Below, one piece after another: positions 35,272 through 45,045 of a stretch of 64,000 nucleotides of DNA (position 1 is the first letter of the stretch; the number at the start of each line of letters is the position of its first letter). The DNA lies in NCBI RefSeq assembly GCF_024919275.1, contig NZ_JANWGH010000002.1:248001-312000 (forward strand), given 5' to 3'. The stretch is from Algoriphagus limi (GTDB lineage Bacteria > Bacteroidota > Bacteroidia > Cytophagales > Cyclobacteriaceae). A model generated the notes under the pieces. The model did no database searches and was not told the DNA's origin. It saw only the letters and a list, made by a program, of their open reading frames with translations. The translations under genes were made by a program, and so were the position numbers.

Positions 35272-36930
35272 ATGACCGACTTTAAAAATTTCAGCGTTCC
35301 TTATGAGATCGCTCCTGAATATTCTAAAAAAGTGGCTTACTTCTCAATGGAGTTTGCTATTCACCAACCCCTAAAAATCTATTCAGGAGGCTTGGGATTC
35401 CTTTCCGGTTCCCACCTTCGAAGTGCTTATGAATTAGGACAAAATCTGATCGGAATAGGGATTTTATGGAAATATGGTTACTACGATCAGTCCCGAAATC
35501 AGGATCAAACTTTGAAGCCTGAGTGGTACGAAAAGACCTATAGTTTCTTAGTAGACACGGGAATCAAATTTCGGGTAACTGTCCATGATGTGCCCGTTTG
35601 GGTAAAGGCTTGGTATCTGCCACCTGACACCTTCAAATCCGCTCCTCTTTTTTTGTTGAGTACCGATTTGCCTGAAAATGACTACCTCAGTCAAACTATC
35701 ACTCACAAACTATATGACTCCGACACCGCAGCCAAAGTTGCTCAATGTCTACTTTTGGGAATCGGTGGAGCAAAATTACTGGATGAGTTGAACTTCAACC
35801 CGGATGTATATCATTTGAATGAGGCTCATGGAGTTAGCGCGGTTTTCCACCTGATGCGAAAATTTAGCAAAAAGGAAGAGGTCAAAAAGCGTTTGGTATT
35901 CACTACCCACACTCCGGAAGAAGCTGGAAATGAAAAACATGATATCCATTTGCTAAACAAAATGAGCTTCTTCAATGGCTATTCCATTGATGAAGTAAAG
36001 GAAATGGTTGGCTTTACTGGGGATATTTTCAATCATAGCTTGGCAGCACTTCGATTTGCCAGAAAAGCAAATGGAGTCTCCAAACTGCATGGAGAAGTCA
36101 GCCGTGAGATGTGGAAATTCTATCCAAATATTCCCGAAATCACTCACATCACCAATTCCCAAAACTTCAAATACTGGTCTGACAAGCAGTTGTACAGATT
36201 TATGGATGAAGAAGATGAGGCAGGCTTTGATGACCGCAAATGGTATTTGAAAAAACGGGCCTTTGAAATCGTAGCCGATCAGACCGGAAAATTATTCAAC
36301 CCAAATGTATTGACCATCGTGTGGGCTCGTCGATTTGCAAGCTATAAGCGAGCGGAATTAATCACTAGAGATGTCCGCCGATTCGATGCTTTGATGCGAA
36401 ACACCAAATTCCCTGTTCAGATCATTTGGGCTGGTAAGCCTTACCCATTGGATTACAATGCCATTTCAGTTTTCAATCAGCTAGTCCATTTAAGCAAAAA
36501 CTATCCAAATATGGCTGTTTGCACAGGATACGAACTTACCCTGAGCAAGCGCTTGAAGCAGGCTTCCGACATTTGGTTGAATAATCCACGTGTACCGAGA
36601 GAGGCTTCAGGTACTTCCGGTATGACGGCTTCCATGAATGGAGGAGTGAATTTCTCTACCTATGATGGCTGGATCTGCGAATTTGCCGAGCATGGAAAGA
36701 ATAGCTTCATCGTTCCTCCTGCTGATTATTCCAATATGCATGTGGAAGATCAGGATGATTACGATTTGGAGAAGTTGTATGAGGTGTTGGAAAATGAAAT
36801 CCTTCCACTCTACTACGATGACCGGGAAGCTTGGAGAAAGCTAGTTCAAAGAGGAATGAAAGACGTGATAGACTTCTTCGAAAGCAACCGAATGGCCAAG
36901 GAATACTACGAAATCATGTATAATGCATAA
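35272..36930 (+). CDS. GT35 alpha-glucan phosphorylase homologue lacking the PLP lysine
   Basis: The 552-residue protein aligns with short alpha-glucan phosphorylases: SGGLGFLSGSHLRSA near the start, VYHLNEAHGVSAVFHL, FTTHTPEEAGNEKHD, NGVSKLHGEVSR with the conserved His, and WARRFASYKR with the phosphate-binding Arg and Lys. But in the cofactor motif it reads EASGTSGMTASMNGG, where phosphorylases have EASGTSGMKAAxNG: the PLP-binding Lys is Thr452 (codon ACG, 36625-36627). Unless another residue holds PLP, the enzyme cannot work as a classical phosphorylase; it may be a glycosyltransferase of other type. It is single, ends at a terminator, and no other glycogen gene is nearby. Confidence 0.82.
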   Translation: MTDFKNFSVPYEIAPEYSKKVAYFSMEFAIHQPLKIYSGGLGFLSGSHLRSAYELGQNLIGIGILWKYGYYDQSRNQDQTLKPEWYEKTYSFLVDTGIKFRVTVHDVPVWVKAWYLPPDTFKSAPLFLLSTDLPENDYLSQTITHKLYDSDTAAKVAQCLLLGIGGAKLLDELNFNPDVYHLNEAHGVSAVFHLMRKFSKKEEVKKRLVFTTHTPEEAGNEKHDIHLLNKMSFFNGYSIDEVKEMVGFTGDIFNHSLAALRFARKANGVSKLHGEVSREMWKFYPNIPEITHITNSQNFKYWSDKQLYRFMDEEDEAGFDDRKWYLKKRAFEIVADQTGKLFNPNVLTIVWARRFASYKRAELITRDVRRFDALMRNTKFPVQIIWAGKPYPLDYNAISVFNQLVHLSKNYPNMAVCTGYELTLSKRLKQASDIWLNNPRVPREASGTSGMTASMNGGVNFSTYDGWICEFAEHGKNSFIVPPADYSNMHVEDQDDYDLEKLYEVLENEILPLYYDDREAWRKLVQRGMKDVIDFFESNRMAKEYYEIMYNA

Positions 36931-36957
36931 TTCCTGAATTTAAATTTGACCATACAC

Positions 36958-36997
36958 AAAGCTCAGCGAGGATTTTCCAAGCTGAGCTTTTATTTTT
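36958..36997 (+). terminator. Intrinsic terminator after the GT35 gene
   Basis: AAAGCTCAGC (36958-36967) and GCTGAGCTTT (36981-36990) pair perfectly, followed by TATTTTT. Confidence 0.85.
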
Positions 36998-37017
36998 CTG
37001 ATCTAATCCCAATCAAA

Positions 37018-38805
37018 ATGAAACGACTCCTAAGCTTAATCCTCCTATTTTCTTCCTTTCCTCTTCTAGCACAAGAACTTATGCCGCCTCTTTTACCTTG
37101 GTCAGGAAAGTCTGAATCATTGATCGTTGAAGATTCAAATCCATGGGTCACTCCAGGGGAATTGACGGATTTAACCGAGTCTCCTACCTATACGGAAACT
37201 ATGGATTGGCTACGAAAACTTGCCAACTCATCGCCTTATTTAGAGATGAAATCCTTGGGGAAAAGTGAACAGGGACGCGATATCTATCTTTTAGTTGCCT
37301 CTAAGAGCCAAAAATTTTCGCCCGAAGATCTAGCGCAGGAAAATAAGGCCACTCTCTTTTTCCATGGAGGAATTCATGCAGGGGAAATCGATGGGAAAGA
37401 TGTAGGCATGATGCTTCTCAGAGATATTCTGCATGGAGAAAAAATGCAGCTTTTGGATGAGGCTAATATTCTATTTATCCCCATTCTCAATGTAGATGGG
37501 CACGAAAGAAGGAGTGAATTTGGTCGGGTGAATCAACGAGGGCCCAAAGAAATGGGTTGGCGAACTAATGCTAGAAATCTGAATCTAAACCGTGATTTTA
37601 CCAAGATCGAAACTGCGGGAGTAAAAGCTGTTATCGATGTGTTGAACTCGTATCAGCCGGATCTGTATGTAGATGTCCATGTGACTGATGGAGCCGATTA
37701 TCAATATGATGTCACTTATGGCTATGTAAAAACAGGTGGCTACTCTCCGGCTATCAGCCAATTTCTTTCTGAAACTTTCCAACCTGAAGTTGATCAAGCG
37801 CTGAAAGATTGGGGACATATTCCGGGACCTTTGCTTTTTGCTGCCAATGGGGATGATTTTTCTGAAGGGAATATCGCTTTTTCATTCAGTCCGAGATTTT
37901 CCCATACCTATGGAGATGCCAGGCATATCCCATCCATTTTGATAGAAAATCACTCACTCAAGCCATTTCGGCAGCGGGTTCTAGGCACTTATGCGTTTTT
38001 GGAGCAAGCTATTCGGACAATAGCAAAGCATTATCCGGCTGTCCAGAACGCGATCATTTCTGATCAAAACCAAGAAAAAGAGTCCATTGCAGTGAAGTTC
38101 AAATTCCGGGAAGCTCCTGCAGATACCATGGATTTTCTTGGAATAGCTTCCAAAAAAGTGAGGTCTGAAATTACCGGGGCTGAGTATGTGGTCTGGGAAG
38201 GAAAAGCAATTAATCAGCAGGTACCTTCGCTTCTCATGGATGTACCTGTTCAGACGGTACCCATTCCAAAAGCCTATTGGATATCTTCTGAATGGGGAGA
38301 AGTAATTGAAAAACTGCAAAACCATGGGGTTGAAATGGAAATCTTAGATCAGCCCCGGGAGGTCAAATTAGAGTATTCAAAGGTGACGGATTTCAAAATG
38401 GGCAGTCAACCCTATGAAGGATTGATGCGTGTCCAGGAGTTTGCCTCAGAAAAAATATATCGGTCGCAGACCTTTCTTCCCGGTTCTGTTCGAATCAAAA
38501 CGGATCAAGATTTGGGTGAATTGATAGTAATCCTTTTAGAGCCCGAATCGGTTGATAGCTTTTTCCAGTGGGGCTTTTTCAACACTATTTTTGCTCAGAC
38601 AGAGTATATGGAAACCTATATCATGGAGCCCATGATTGCACAAATGCTGGAAAAGGATGCCAATTTAAAAGCAGCCTTTGAGGAGAAAATGAGCTCAGAC
38701 CCTGAGTTTGCCAAAAACCCAAGGCGAATCTATCGCTGGTTTTATGAAAAGACTCCCTATTTCGACCAAAACTGGAAAGTGATTCCAGTCGGCCGAGAAT
38801 GGTGA
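37018..38805 (+). CDS. Secreted M14-family zinc carboxypeptidase (second)
   Basis: The frame extends upstream to a TTG at 36946, but that lies in the preceding terminator hairpin, and the ATG at 37018 gives a clean signal peptide (MKRLLSLILLFSSFPLLAQ). The 595-residue product has an M14 domain at about 45-345: HAGE in FFHGGIHAGEIDGKD, Arg and Asn in TNARNLNLNRDF, a third ligand His in YVDVHVTDG and the catalytic Glu in ILIENHSLKP. A beta-rich C-terminal region follows. It differs from the M14 gene at 30765 in length and motif detail, so they are not a recent duplication. Likely a periplasmic or surface peptidase. Confidence 0.9.
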   Translation: MKRLLSLILLFSSFPLLAQELMPPLLPWSGKSESLIVEDSNPWVTPGELTDLTESPTYTETMDWLRKLANSSPYLEMKSLGKSEQGRDIYLLVASKSQKFSPEDLAQENKATLFFHGGIHAGEIDGKDVGMMLLRDILHGEKMQLLDEANILFIPILNVDGHERRSEFGRVNQRGPKEMGWRTNARNLNLNRDFTKIETAGVKAVIDVLNSYQPDLYVDVHVTDGADYQYDVTYGYVKTGGYSPAISQFLSETFQPEVDQALKDWGHIPGPLLFAANGDDFSEGNIAFSFSPRFSHTYGDARHIPSILIENHSLKPFRQRVLGTYAFLEQAIRTIAKHYPAVQNAIISDQNQEKESIAVKFKFREAPADTMDFLGIASKKVRSEITGAEYVVWEGKAINQQVPSLLMDVPVQTVPIPKAYWISSEWGEVIEKLQNHGVEMEILDQPREVKLEYSKVTDFKMGSQPYEGLMRVQEFASEKIYRSQTFLPGSVRIKTDQDLGELIVILLEPESVDSFFQWGFFNTIFAQTEYMETYIMEPMIAQMLEKDANLKAAFEEKMSSDPEFAKNPRRIYRWFYEKTPYFDQNWKVIPVGREW

Positions 38806-38820
38806 TAAATACAAGGAAAT

Positions 38821-39207
38821 ATGAAAATTGAACACTTGGCTATTTGGGCATCAGATCTGGAAACCATGAGGGAGTTTTATTGTAATCAGCTGGGATTCCA
38901 GTCAAATGAGCTTTATCATAACCCTAAGCGGGGGTTTTATTCATATTTCTTATCAGGATCGGAGGGAGCAAGGCTAGAACTCATGAGTCAAGCTGATATT
39001 ATGGATCATGGCACGATCCGGGGAAAGCGAATCGGCTTGGCTCATTTCGCAATATCACTTGGCTCAGAAGAAAGAGTTGATCAGCTCACAGAGGTGCTCC
39101 GATCTGCAGGGACTCCAATCATCGGTGAGCCTCGGAGGACTGGAGATGGATACTATGAAAGTATTATAGCAGATCCTGAAGGAAACTGGATTGAACTAAC
39201 TGTCTGA
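38821..39207 (+). CDS. VOC-superfamily (glyoxalase/bleomycin-resistance type) protein
   Basis: This 128-residue protein consists of one VOC fold with two beta-alpha-beta-beta-beta repeats: MKIEHLAIWASDLETMREFY and later GLAHFAISLGS. Candidate metal ligands are His5, Glu in ARLELM, His in GLAHF and Glu in GNWIELTV, the glyoxalase-I-like set. Substrate is not predictable. The gene lies 15 bases after the M14 gene, so it may be co-transcribed, and is convergent with the efflux operon, whose last gene ends directly beside it (39208). Confidence 0.85.
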   Translation: MKIEHLAIWASDLETMREFYCNQLGFQSNELYHNPKRGFYSYFLSGSEGARLELMSQADIMDHGTIRGKRIGLAHFAISLGSEERVDQLTEVLRSAGTPIIGEPRRTGDGYYESIIADPEGNWIELTV

Positions 39208-40611
39208 CTACCAGCCTCCACCCAAAGCAGCATAAAGATTGGAATAAGCACTCAACAATTCTTGCTTGGTTCCAGCCAAATTAAGCTGTGCATCAAAGGC
39301 TTGTCTCTGTGATTCCAAATATTCCAAATAAGAAGTAACCCCTTGGTTGTATCGCTCTTGAGAAAGGAATTGTGCTTTTACCGCCGCCTCCACATGGGCT
39401 TTTCTGGCGATAAGTTCTTTTTTCAGAGACTCGATGGAATACAAGAGGTTTTCAACTTCCTCATAGGCACTCAACACGGTCCGTTCATAGTTCAAAACCG
39501 CTTGTCTTGTTCGGCTTTCTTCGATGTCTACTTGCCTTTGGAGTGCGCCCCAATTGAACAAAGGCCCTAAAATACTCGCCCCTATATTCCAAGAAGCCCC
39601 ATCACTTCCCAAAGAAGAAAATTGGCTTCCTGTTACTCCCAACAAACCTGAAAGCGAAATATTGGGCAAACGACTGGCTTTTGCTGAGCCAAGAAGTGCA
39701 TTGGCAGCAATTAAATCCTGCTCAGCAATCAAAATATCCGGACGGCGTACCAGTAATTCACCCGGTAAAATTTCTGGAAATACAATATCCTCAGGTTGCT
39801 CAAGAAGAGAAATTCCAGTTTCCTTTTGATCAGGCAATTGACCAATCAAGCGACTGAGAAGATTCTCGGAGGAGACAATCAATCGCTCCCAAATCGGAAT
39901 GCTTCCAGCAGCAATGGCCGCTTGGATTTGGGCTTGATTTAGATCGATCTCTGCAATAATCCCCTTATCAAATCGCTGCTCGATGATGGAGAGCATACTA
40001 TCTCGAAGCGATAGCGTTTGTTCGGAAATCTCAAGTCGCATTTTATATTCCAAGAGTCGGAAATAGGTCGTAGCGACAGTATTGACAAGACTTAATTTGA
40101 CTGCCCGATGACCTTCCTCTGAGGCAAGAATTGCCGCTTGAGCGGCTTCATTTAAGCGACGGTATTTTCCCCAGAAATCAATTTCCCAGCTAACAGAGCC
40201 AAAACCCGTGAAAATATTCTGGGTTGAACCAAGATTTAACCCTGCAAAATTCCCCCTTTGAGCCCCGGCAGAATAACCAATGCTAGGCAGCATTTGGGAG
40301 CGTTGAATAACCAAGGCCGCTTGAGCTTGCTGAATGGATTCTGCAGCGATTTGAAGATCCTGATTATTCTCTAAGGCCTCCTGAATCAAGTCTTGTAAAA
40401 CCTCATCGGGGAAAAGAGAATACCAATTGATATTAACCGCTGAATCAATAAAAAGCGTGTCCACATTTACCGGAAAAGAATCCAAAGTTCTAGTCAAATC
40501 ATCAGTTCGATAGGTCTCATAAGTCAAGACTTCTGCCCCTTGGTAATTTTGCCCCGATTTACAGGACCAAAGCCCAAAAACAATAAGTGCTATTCCCAGT
40601 AATCTTCTCAT
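39208..40611 (-). CDS. TolC-family outer-membrane efflux lipoprotein
   Basis: The outer-membrane channel of a tripartite efflux pump. The 467-residue product has a lipoprotein signal with FGLWSC (Cys17) and two outer-membrane-efflux repeats of long helices and strands, typical of the NodT/OprM branch; examples are GFGSVSWEIDFWGKYRRLNEA and ILIAEQDLIAANALLGSAKA. It overlaps the RND permease gene by four bases and closes the operon adaptor, permease, channel. Confidence 0.92.
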   Translation of the reverse strand: MRRLLGIALIVFGLWSCKSGQNYQGAEVLTYETYRTDDLTRTLDSFPVNVDTLFIDSAVNINWYSLFPDEVLQDLIQEALENNQDLQIAAESIQQAQAALVIQRSQMLPSIGYSAGAQRGNFAGLNLGSTQNIFTGFGSVSWEIDFWGKYRRLNEAAQAAILASEEGHRAVKLSLVNTVATTYFRLLEYKMRLEISEQTLSLRDSMLSIIEQRFDKGIIAEIDLNQAQIQAAIAAGSIPIWERLIVSSENLLSRLIGQLPDQKETGISLLEQPEDIVFPEILPGELLVRRPDILIAEQDLIAANALLGSAKASRLPNISLSGLLGVTGSQFSSLGSDGASWNIGASILGPLFNWGALQRQVDIEESRTRQAVLNYERTVLSAYEEVENLLYSIESLKKELIARKAHVEAAVKAQFLSQERYNQGVTSYLEYLESQRQAFDAQLNLAGTKQELLSAYSNLYAALGGGW

Positions 40612-43600
40612 TTCGTATCTGATTTTAGGGTCAATTCACGTTTTTGCTCATAGCGAGCAAGTTTTCCTACCAACACAAACAGCATGGGATATAAAAACAA
40701 ACCAAGGAGCGTAGCTATGCCAATTCCTCCCAAGAGGGCCATTCCCATGACTTTACGAGCAATAGCTCCTGAACCACTTGCCAAAATCAAAGGCAAAACC
40801 CCTAGAATAAATGAAAATACCGTCATCAAAATCGGTCGGAACCGAAGCTTTGCCGATTCTACAGCAGCATCAAACAAACTCAATCCTTCATCGAATTTGA
40901 TTTTGGCAAACTCCACAATCAAAATGGCATTTTTGGCAGCCATAGCAATGAGCATCACCAAGGAAATCTGAGCGAAAATATTATTCAGGTAAAGCTCATC
41001 GAATAGTCTGGCGACATAGAGAAACAAGAAGGCTCCAAAAAGTGCAAATGGTGTTCCCAGCAAAATCGCAAAAGGCATGGACCAGGATTCATATTGTGCC
41101 GCCAAAATCAAGAAAACAAAGAAGAGTGAGAAGGCAAAAACAACTCCAGCCTGCCCGGAAGCGGCCCGCTCTTGATAGCTCATTGCATTCCAGCTAAAAG
41201 TCATATCATCCGGTAAGACTTCAGAAGCTACCTCTTCCAAAGCATCCAACGCTTGTGTGGAAGAATAGCCCGGAGCTGGAGCCCCTGTAACTTCAGCAGA
41301 ACGGAACAGGTTAAATCTATTGGTGTAATCAGGTCCGACAATGGGTTTAACCGTGACAAAACTCGAAATAGGAACAGATTTCCCTTCTCTGTTTTTAATG
41401 TAAAAGAGCTCCAATCCTTCTTCTCCTTGCCGATATTCAGGTTCAGCTTGAATATAGGCTTTGTACAGCCTGCCAAAACGATTGAAGTCATTGACATAAG
41501 CACCTCCTAAATAGGCTGCGAAGGTGTTATACACATCCGAGAGTTGCAGTCCTGCTTTCAGCACTTTTTCCTCATCAATTTCGATAAAACGCTGGGGTAC
41601 AGTCGCCTGATATGTCGTAAAAGCTGAAGCAATTTCGGGACGGCTTTTTGCTGCTTCAATAAACGCGTATGTGTGTTGAGCTAAATAAGCTGGATCCTTG
41701 CCTTCCTTATCCTGAATCATGATGCTGAATCCTGACCCATTTCCTAGTCCAGGAATTGCCGGTGGACCAAAGGACACGACTTGACCTCCCTTTATTTGAG
41801 TAGCAAAAATCCTGTTCAGACGACTCATCATTTCAGCTGCGGTAGCTTCCCGGTCATCCCAGTCTTTCAAGGTGACAAACATAAATCCAGTATTGGGAAT
41901 AAAAGACCCTGCCAGCAAACTGAATCCAGAGATAGCAGTAGCAAATTCGGTTTCTTCCTGGGCCATCACGATCTCTTCTACTTGGCGCATGACCTCGTCT
42001 GTACGCTGCATGGAGGCGGCATTTGGGAGTTGAATATTGACATATAAGTATCCCTGATCTTCTTCTGGAAGGAATCCGCCTGGAACCATCCTGCCAAAAA
42101 TACCTGCTGCTACCAAAGTGATTATCACATACACGGCCCCACGCTTTAATTTTCCTGCAAAAAGCTTTGCTACTCCTGTATATCGATCCGTATTGGTATC
42201 AAACCAACGATTGAAGCCTCCAAAAAACTTCCCCAAAGGACCTTTTTGCGGACCGGTGGAATCTTTGAGCAATAGAGAACAAAGTGCCGGGCTGAGACTC
42301 AAGGCGTTGATGGATGAAAAAATCACAGAAATCGCAATAGTAATCGCAAATTGCTGGTAGAGCTTGCCCGTAATCCCTACCATCGCAGCAACCGGAACAA
42401 AAACCGCAACCATTACCAATGTAGTCGCAATTACTGGTGCACTAACCTCCTTCATTGCAGCTGTAGTAGCATCCTTGGGACTCATCCCTTTTTGCATATT
42501 CACCTGAACTGCCTCTACCACCACAATAGCATCATCCACCACAATACCAATTGCCAAAACGAGGCCCAAAAGAGAAAGTGTGTTAATTGAAAAACCCAAG
42601 AGCGGGAAAACCATAAAGGCAGCAACCAGAGAGACCGGGATGGCAAGAGTAGGAATAAGGGTTGCTCGCCAGTCTTGGATAAAGAGAAAAACCACCAAAA
42701 TAACCAAGACAAGCGCTATGACTAGTGTTTCGATAATTTCAGCTATACCAGCAGTGATTGGTTTGGTAGAATCTAAAGAAACTTCATAATCTATCCCATC
42801 TGGAAAGTTTTGCTTCAACTCATCCATCGTTGAGATAATTTGTTGGGAAAGTTCTACCGCATTAGATCCGGGAGATTGATAGATAGCAATGATGGCACTC
42901 TCACTTCCATTTAATCTGGAAAAGGAATTATAGGATTCAACGCCCAATTCCACCCGGGCAATATCTTTGATTTTTACTTGGCTTCCATCAGCCTCTGATC
43001 GGATGACCACGTTACCAAACTGCTCTTCCGTAACAAGACGATCGGGGAGCCTTACAGTGTAGGTGAATTCTGTGCCTGGAGGAGCTGGCTCGGCTCCAAA
43101 TTTTCCACCTGGAGCGACGACGCTTTGCTGCCGAATCGCGTTCATGATCTCCGGTACAGTAATTCCCAATCGAGCTAAGCGGTCAGGTTTCACCCAAATC
43201 CGCATGGAATAATCACTGGAGCCCATTACCTGCACACGACCCACTCCACGAATTCGAGCCAATTTGTCCTGTACATTGATTAATCCATAATTTCCCAAAA
43301 ATGACTGATCATAGGTACCATCCGGAGAAGTCAATGCGATAAGCATCAAAATATTCGGCATGGATTTTTGTGTCTTGACACCAAGCCTTTTTACTTCTTC
43401 TGGCAGTTTTGGAGTGGCAGCAGCAGCCCTAGTTTGGGTAAATACCGTATTCATATCCGGATCCGTCCCCAAATCAAAAGTGATATCCAGTGCCAAGGTT
43501 CCATCATTGGCATTGGTGGATTTCATGTAAAGCATGTTTTCTACTCCATTGATCTCCTGCTCGAGCGGAGAAGCTACGGATTGCTCTACACTGATTGCGT

Positions 43601-43778
43601 TAGCCCCTGTAAAAGCGGTACTAACTCGAACCACTGGAGGAGTAATTGCTGGATATTGCTCAATGGCCAATCCTAGAATAGAAACCCCACCAATAATGAC
43701 CATGAATAGAGCAATTACTATTGCCACAATGGGTCTTCTGACGAAAAAGATATGCTTTTGGTCTTCGATCTGACTCAT
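40608..43778 (-). CDS. RND multidrug efflux permease (HAE1/AcrB type)
   Basis: The 1056-residue inner-membrane pump with about twelve membrane helices and two large periplasmic loops. It has the HAE1 start FFVRRPIVAIVIALFMVIIG, the proton-relay pair Asp-Asp in GIVVDDAIVVVE, and the Lys of the relay in MAAKNAILIVEFAK, so it should be proton-driven. The periplasmic part keeps GVGRVQVMGSSDYSMRIWV. Drug range is not predictable. It starts four bases after the adaptor gene and overlaps the TolC gene. Confidence 0.94.
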   Translation of the reverse strand: MSQIEDQKHIFFVRRPIVAIVIALFMVIIGGVSILGLAIEQYPAITPPVVRVSTAFTGANAISVEQSVASPLEQEINGVENMLYMKSTNANDGTLALDITFDLGTDPDMNTVFTQTRAAAATPKLPEEVKRLGVKTQKSMPNILMLIALTSPDGTYDQSFLGNYGLINVQDKLARIRGVGRVQVMGSSDYSMRIWVKPDRLARLGITVPEIMNAIRQQSVVAPGGKFGAEPAPPGTEFTYTVRLPDRLVTEEQFGNVVIRSEADGSQVKIKDIARVELGVESYNSFSRLNGSESAIIAIYQSPGSNAVELSQQIISTMDELKQNFPDGIDYEVSLDSTKPITAGIAEIIETLVIALVLVILVVFLFIQDWRATLIPTLAIPVSLVAAFMVFPLLGFSINTLSLLGLVLAIGIVVDDAIVVVEAVQVNMQKGMSPKDATTAAMKEVSAPVIATTLVMVAVFVPVAAMVGITGKLYQQFAITIAISVIFSSINALSLSPALCSLLLKDSTGPQKGPLGKFFGGFNRWFDTNTDRYTGVAKLFAGKLKRGAVYVIITLVAAGIFGRMVPGGFLPEEDQGYLYVNIQLPNAASMQRTDEVMRQVEEIVMAQEETEFATAISGFSLLAGSFIPNTGFMFVTLKDWDDREATAAEMMSRLNRIFATQIKGGQVVSFGPPAIPGLGNGSGFSIMIQDKEGKDPAYLAQHTYAFIEAAKSRPEIASAFTTYQATVPQRFIEIDEEKVLKAGLQLSDVYNTFAAYLGGAYVNDFNRFGRLYKAYIQAEPEYRQGEEGLELFYIKNREGKSVPISSFVTVKPIVGPDYTNRFNLFRSAEVTGAPAPGYSSTQALDALEEVASEVLPDDMTFSWNAMSYQERAASGQAGVVFAFSLFFVFLILAAQYESWSMPFAILLGTPFALFGAFLFLYVARLFDELYLNNIFAQISLVMLIAMAAKNAILIVEFAKIKFDEGLSLFDAAVESAKLRFRPILMTVFSFILGVLPLILASGSGAIARKVMGMALLGGIGIATLLGLFLYPMLFVLVGKLARYEQKRELTLKSDTK

Positions 43779-43782
43779 GGAA

Positions 43783-44916
43783 TTACTGGTTGAATTGAGA
43801 TTGGAACTCCACTTCCTCAGGTTCTATAGTCATTCCATTTCGGACCATTTGTAAACCTTCTAAGACTACACGATCTCCATCTGAAACCCCTGATTTTATC
43901 AAAAAATAGTCTTTGTATTTCCCTAAAATCTCAACCTCATAACGGGATATCACATTATTGGAATCTACCTTGAACACAAAAAATCGACCTTGAAATTCAC
44001 TAACTGTTCGCTGAGGCACAATCAATCCATTTTCAACTTCCTGTATGATAGCTCTGACTCGGGCAAACTGTCCTGGTCGGATTAGGCGATCAGGATTGGG
44101 AAAAGTAGCCTGAATCAAAATGGTACCCGTTGATGCATCAATCTGCCGATCGATAAAATCCACATAGCCAACCTGGTCAAAAATACTTCCATCGGATAGC
44201 ACCAACTGCAAGGGTAATTGAGCTTTTGCTTGCTCTGGATGTTCTTGGTATTCTCTGAAAAGACTGAGATAATCATTCTCCGATAAGAAAAATTCTACTC
44301 TCACTGAATCAATCAAAGAAACCGTATTCAAAATGACCGGATTTGGATTCCTTCCCACAAATTCACCCACTTTAGCATTGGTCTTGCCTATCAGTCCATC
44401 TATTGGAGATTTGATTTGGGTATAACCCAATTGGATTTGCTGAAAATTCAAGCTAGCCTGTGCTGCATTTACTGCGGCCTCTGCAGCATCTTTTTTTGCA
44501 ATTGCTGCATCCAGATCTTTCTGGGAAACCGCATTGATTTCTGCAAGCGGTTGATATCGAGCGAGGTCATTTTCCGCTTGAGTAAGCGCAACTTTTGCCT
44601 CTGCCAACTGACTTGTTGCAGCGTTGACAGCTTCTCTAAAAGGATCCTGATCTACTGTGTAAAGTAATTCGCCTTTTTTAACCAATTTCCCCTCTTGGAA
44701 ATGAACTCCCTCCAAATACCCCTCTGTCCTAGCACGAATAGGAATATCCACTTTCCCGTAAACCTGAGCTACAAAGTCTTTTTCAAGTTGGACATTTTGG
44801 GCTTTAACCTTTACAACCTTGATTTTTGGAGCTGGTAATGCTGTCTGTGACTCGGATTTTTCACCACATGAAAAAATCAGAAAAACTCCGACGAAAAGCC
44901 ATAAAACTCTTTTCAT
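43783..44916 (-). CDS. RND periplasmic adaptor lipoprotein (membrane fusion protein)
   Basis: The 377-residue product links permease and channel. It has a lipoprotein signal FLIFSC (Cys17), a barrel-sandwich segment with ARTEGYLEGVHFQEGKLVKKGELLY, a helical hairpin (about 100-165, rich in Ala), and the adaptor signature IKSPIDGLIGKTNAKVGEFV, followed by the beta-barrel and membrane-proximal domains. It is the first gene of the efflux operon; a 27-bp palindrome lies 19-45 bases before its ATG. No regulator gene is adjacent. Confidence 0.93.
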   Translation of the reverse strand: MKRVLWLFVGVFLIFSCGEKSESQTALPAPKIKVVKVKAQNVQLEKDFVAQVYGKVDIPIRARTEGYLEGVHFQEGKLVKKGELLYTVDQDPFREAVNAATSQLAEAKVALTQAENDLARYQPLAEINAVSQKDLDAAIAKKDAAEAAVNAAQASLNFQQIQLGYTQIKSPIDGLIGKTNAKVGEFVGRNPNPVILNTVSLIDSVRVEFFLSENDYLSLFREYQEHPEQAKAQLPLQLVLSDGSIFDQVGYVDFIDRQIDASTGTILIQATFPNPDRLIRPGQFARVRAIIQEVENGLIVPQRTVSEFQGRFFVFKVDSNNVISRYEVEILGKYKDYFLIKSGVSDGDRVVLEGLQMVRNGMTIEPEEVEFQSQFNQ

Positions 44917-44934
44917 ACATCAAATATTTATTAA

Positions 44935-44961
44935 ACAATCAAATTAAAATTTTTTGATTGT
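44935..44961. promoter_or_regulatory. Palindrome before the efflux operon, possible operator
   Basis: ACAATCAAA (44935-44943) and TTTGATTGT (44953-44961) are perfect inverted arms around nine A/T bases, 19-45 bases upstream of the adaptor start codon. The minus strand of the spacer reads TTAATTTG, near the TAnnTTTG -7 form, so a repressor bound here could block the promoter. Confidence 0.45.
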
Positions 44962-45045
44962 ACTCGCTAAAAAATTGAAATTTTTGATGCCTTTTTTGAC
45001 TTTTTCCGAAAGTTCCCTCCATAAAGGAAAATAACTCTAAAAAAA

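Noticed and set aside
36946..37017. N-terminal extension of the second M14 frame (TTG start at 36946)
   Set aside because: It covers the terminator hairpin at 36958-36997 and would hide the signal peptide that begins at 37018.
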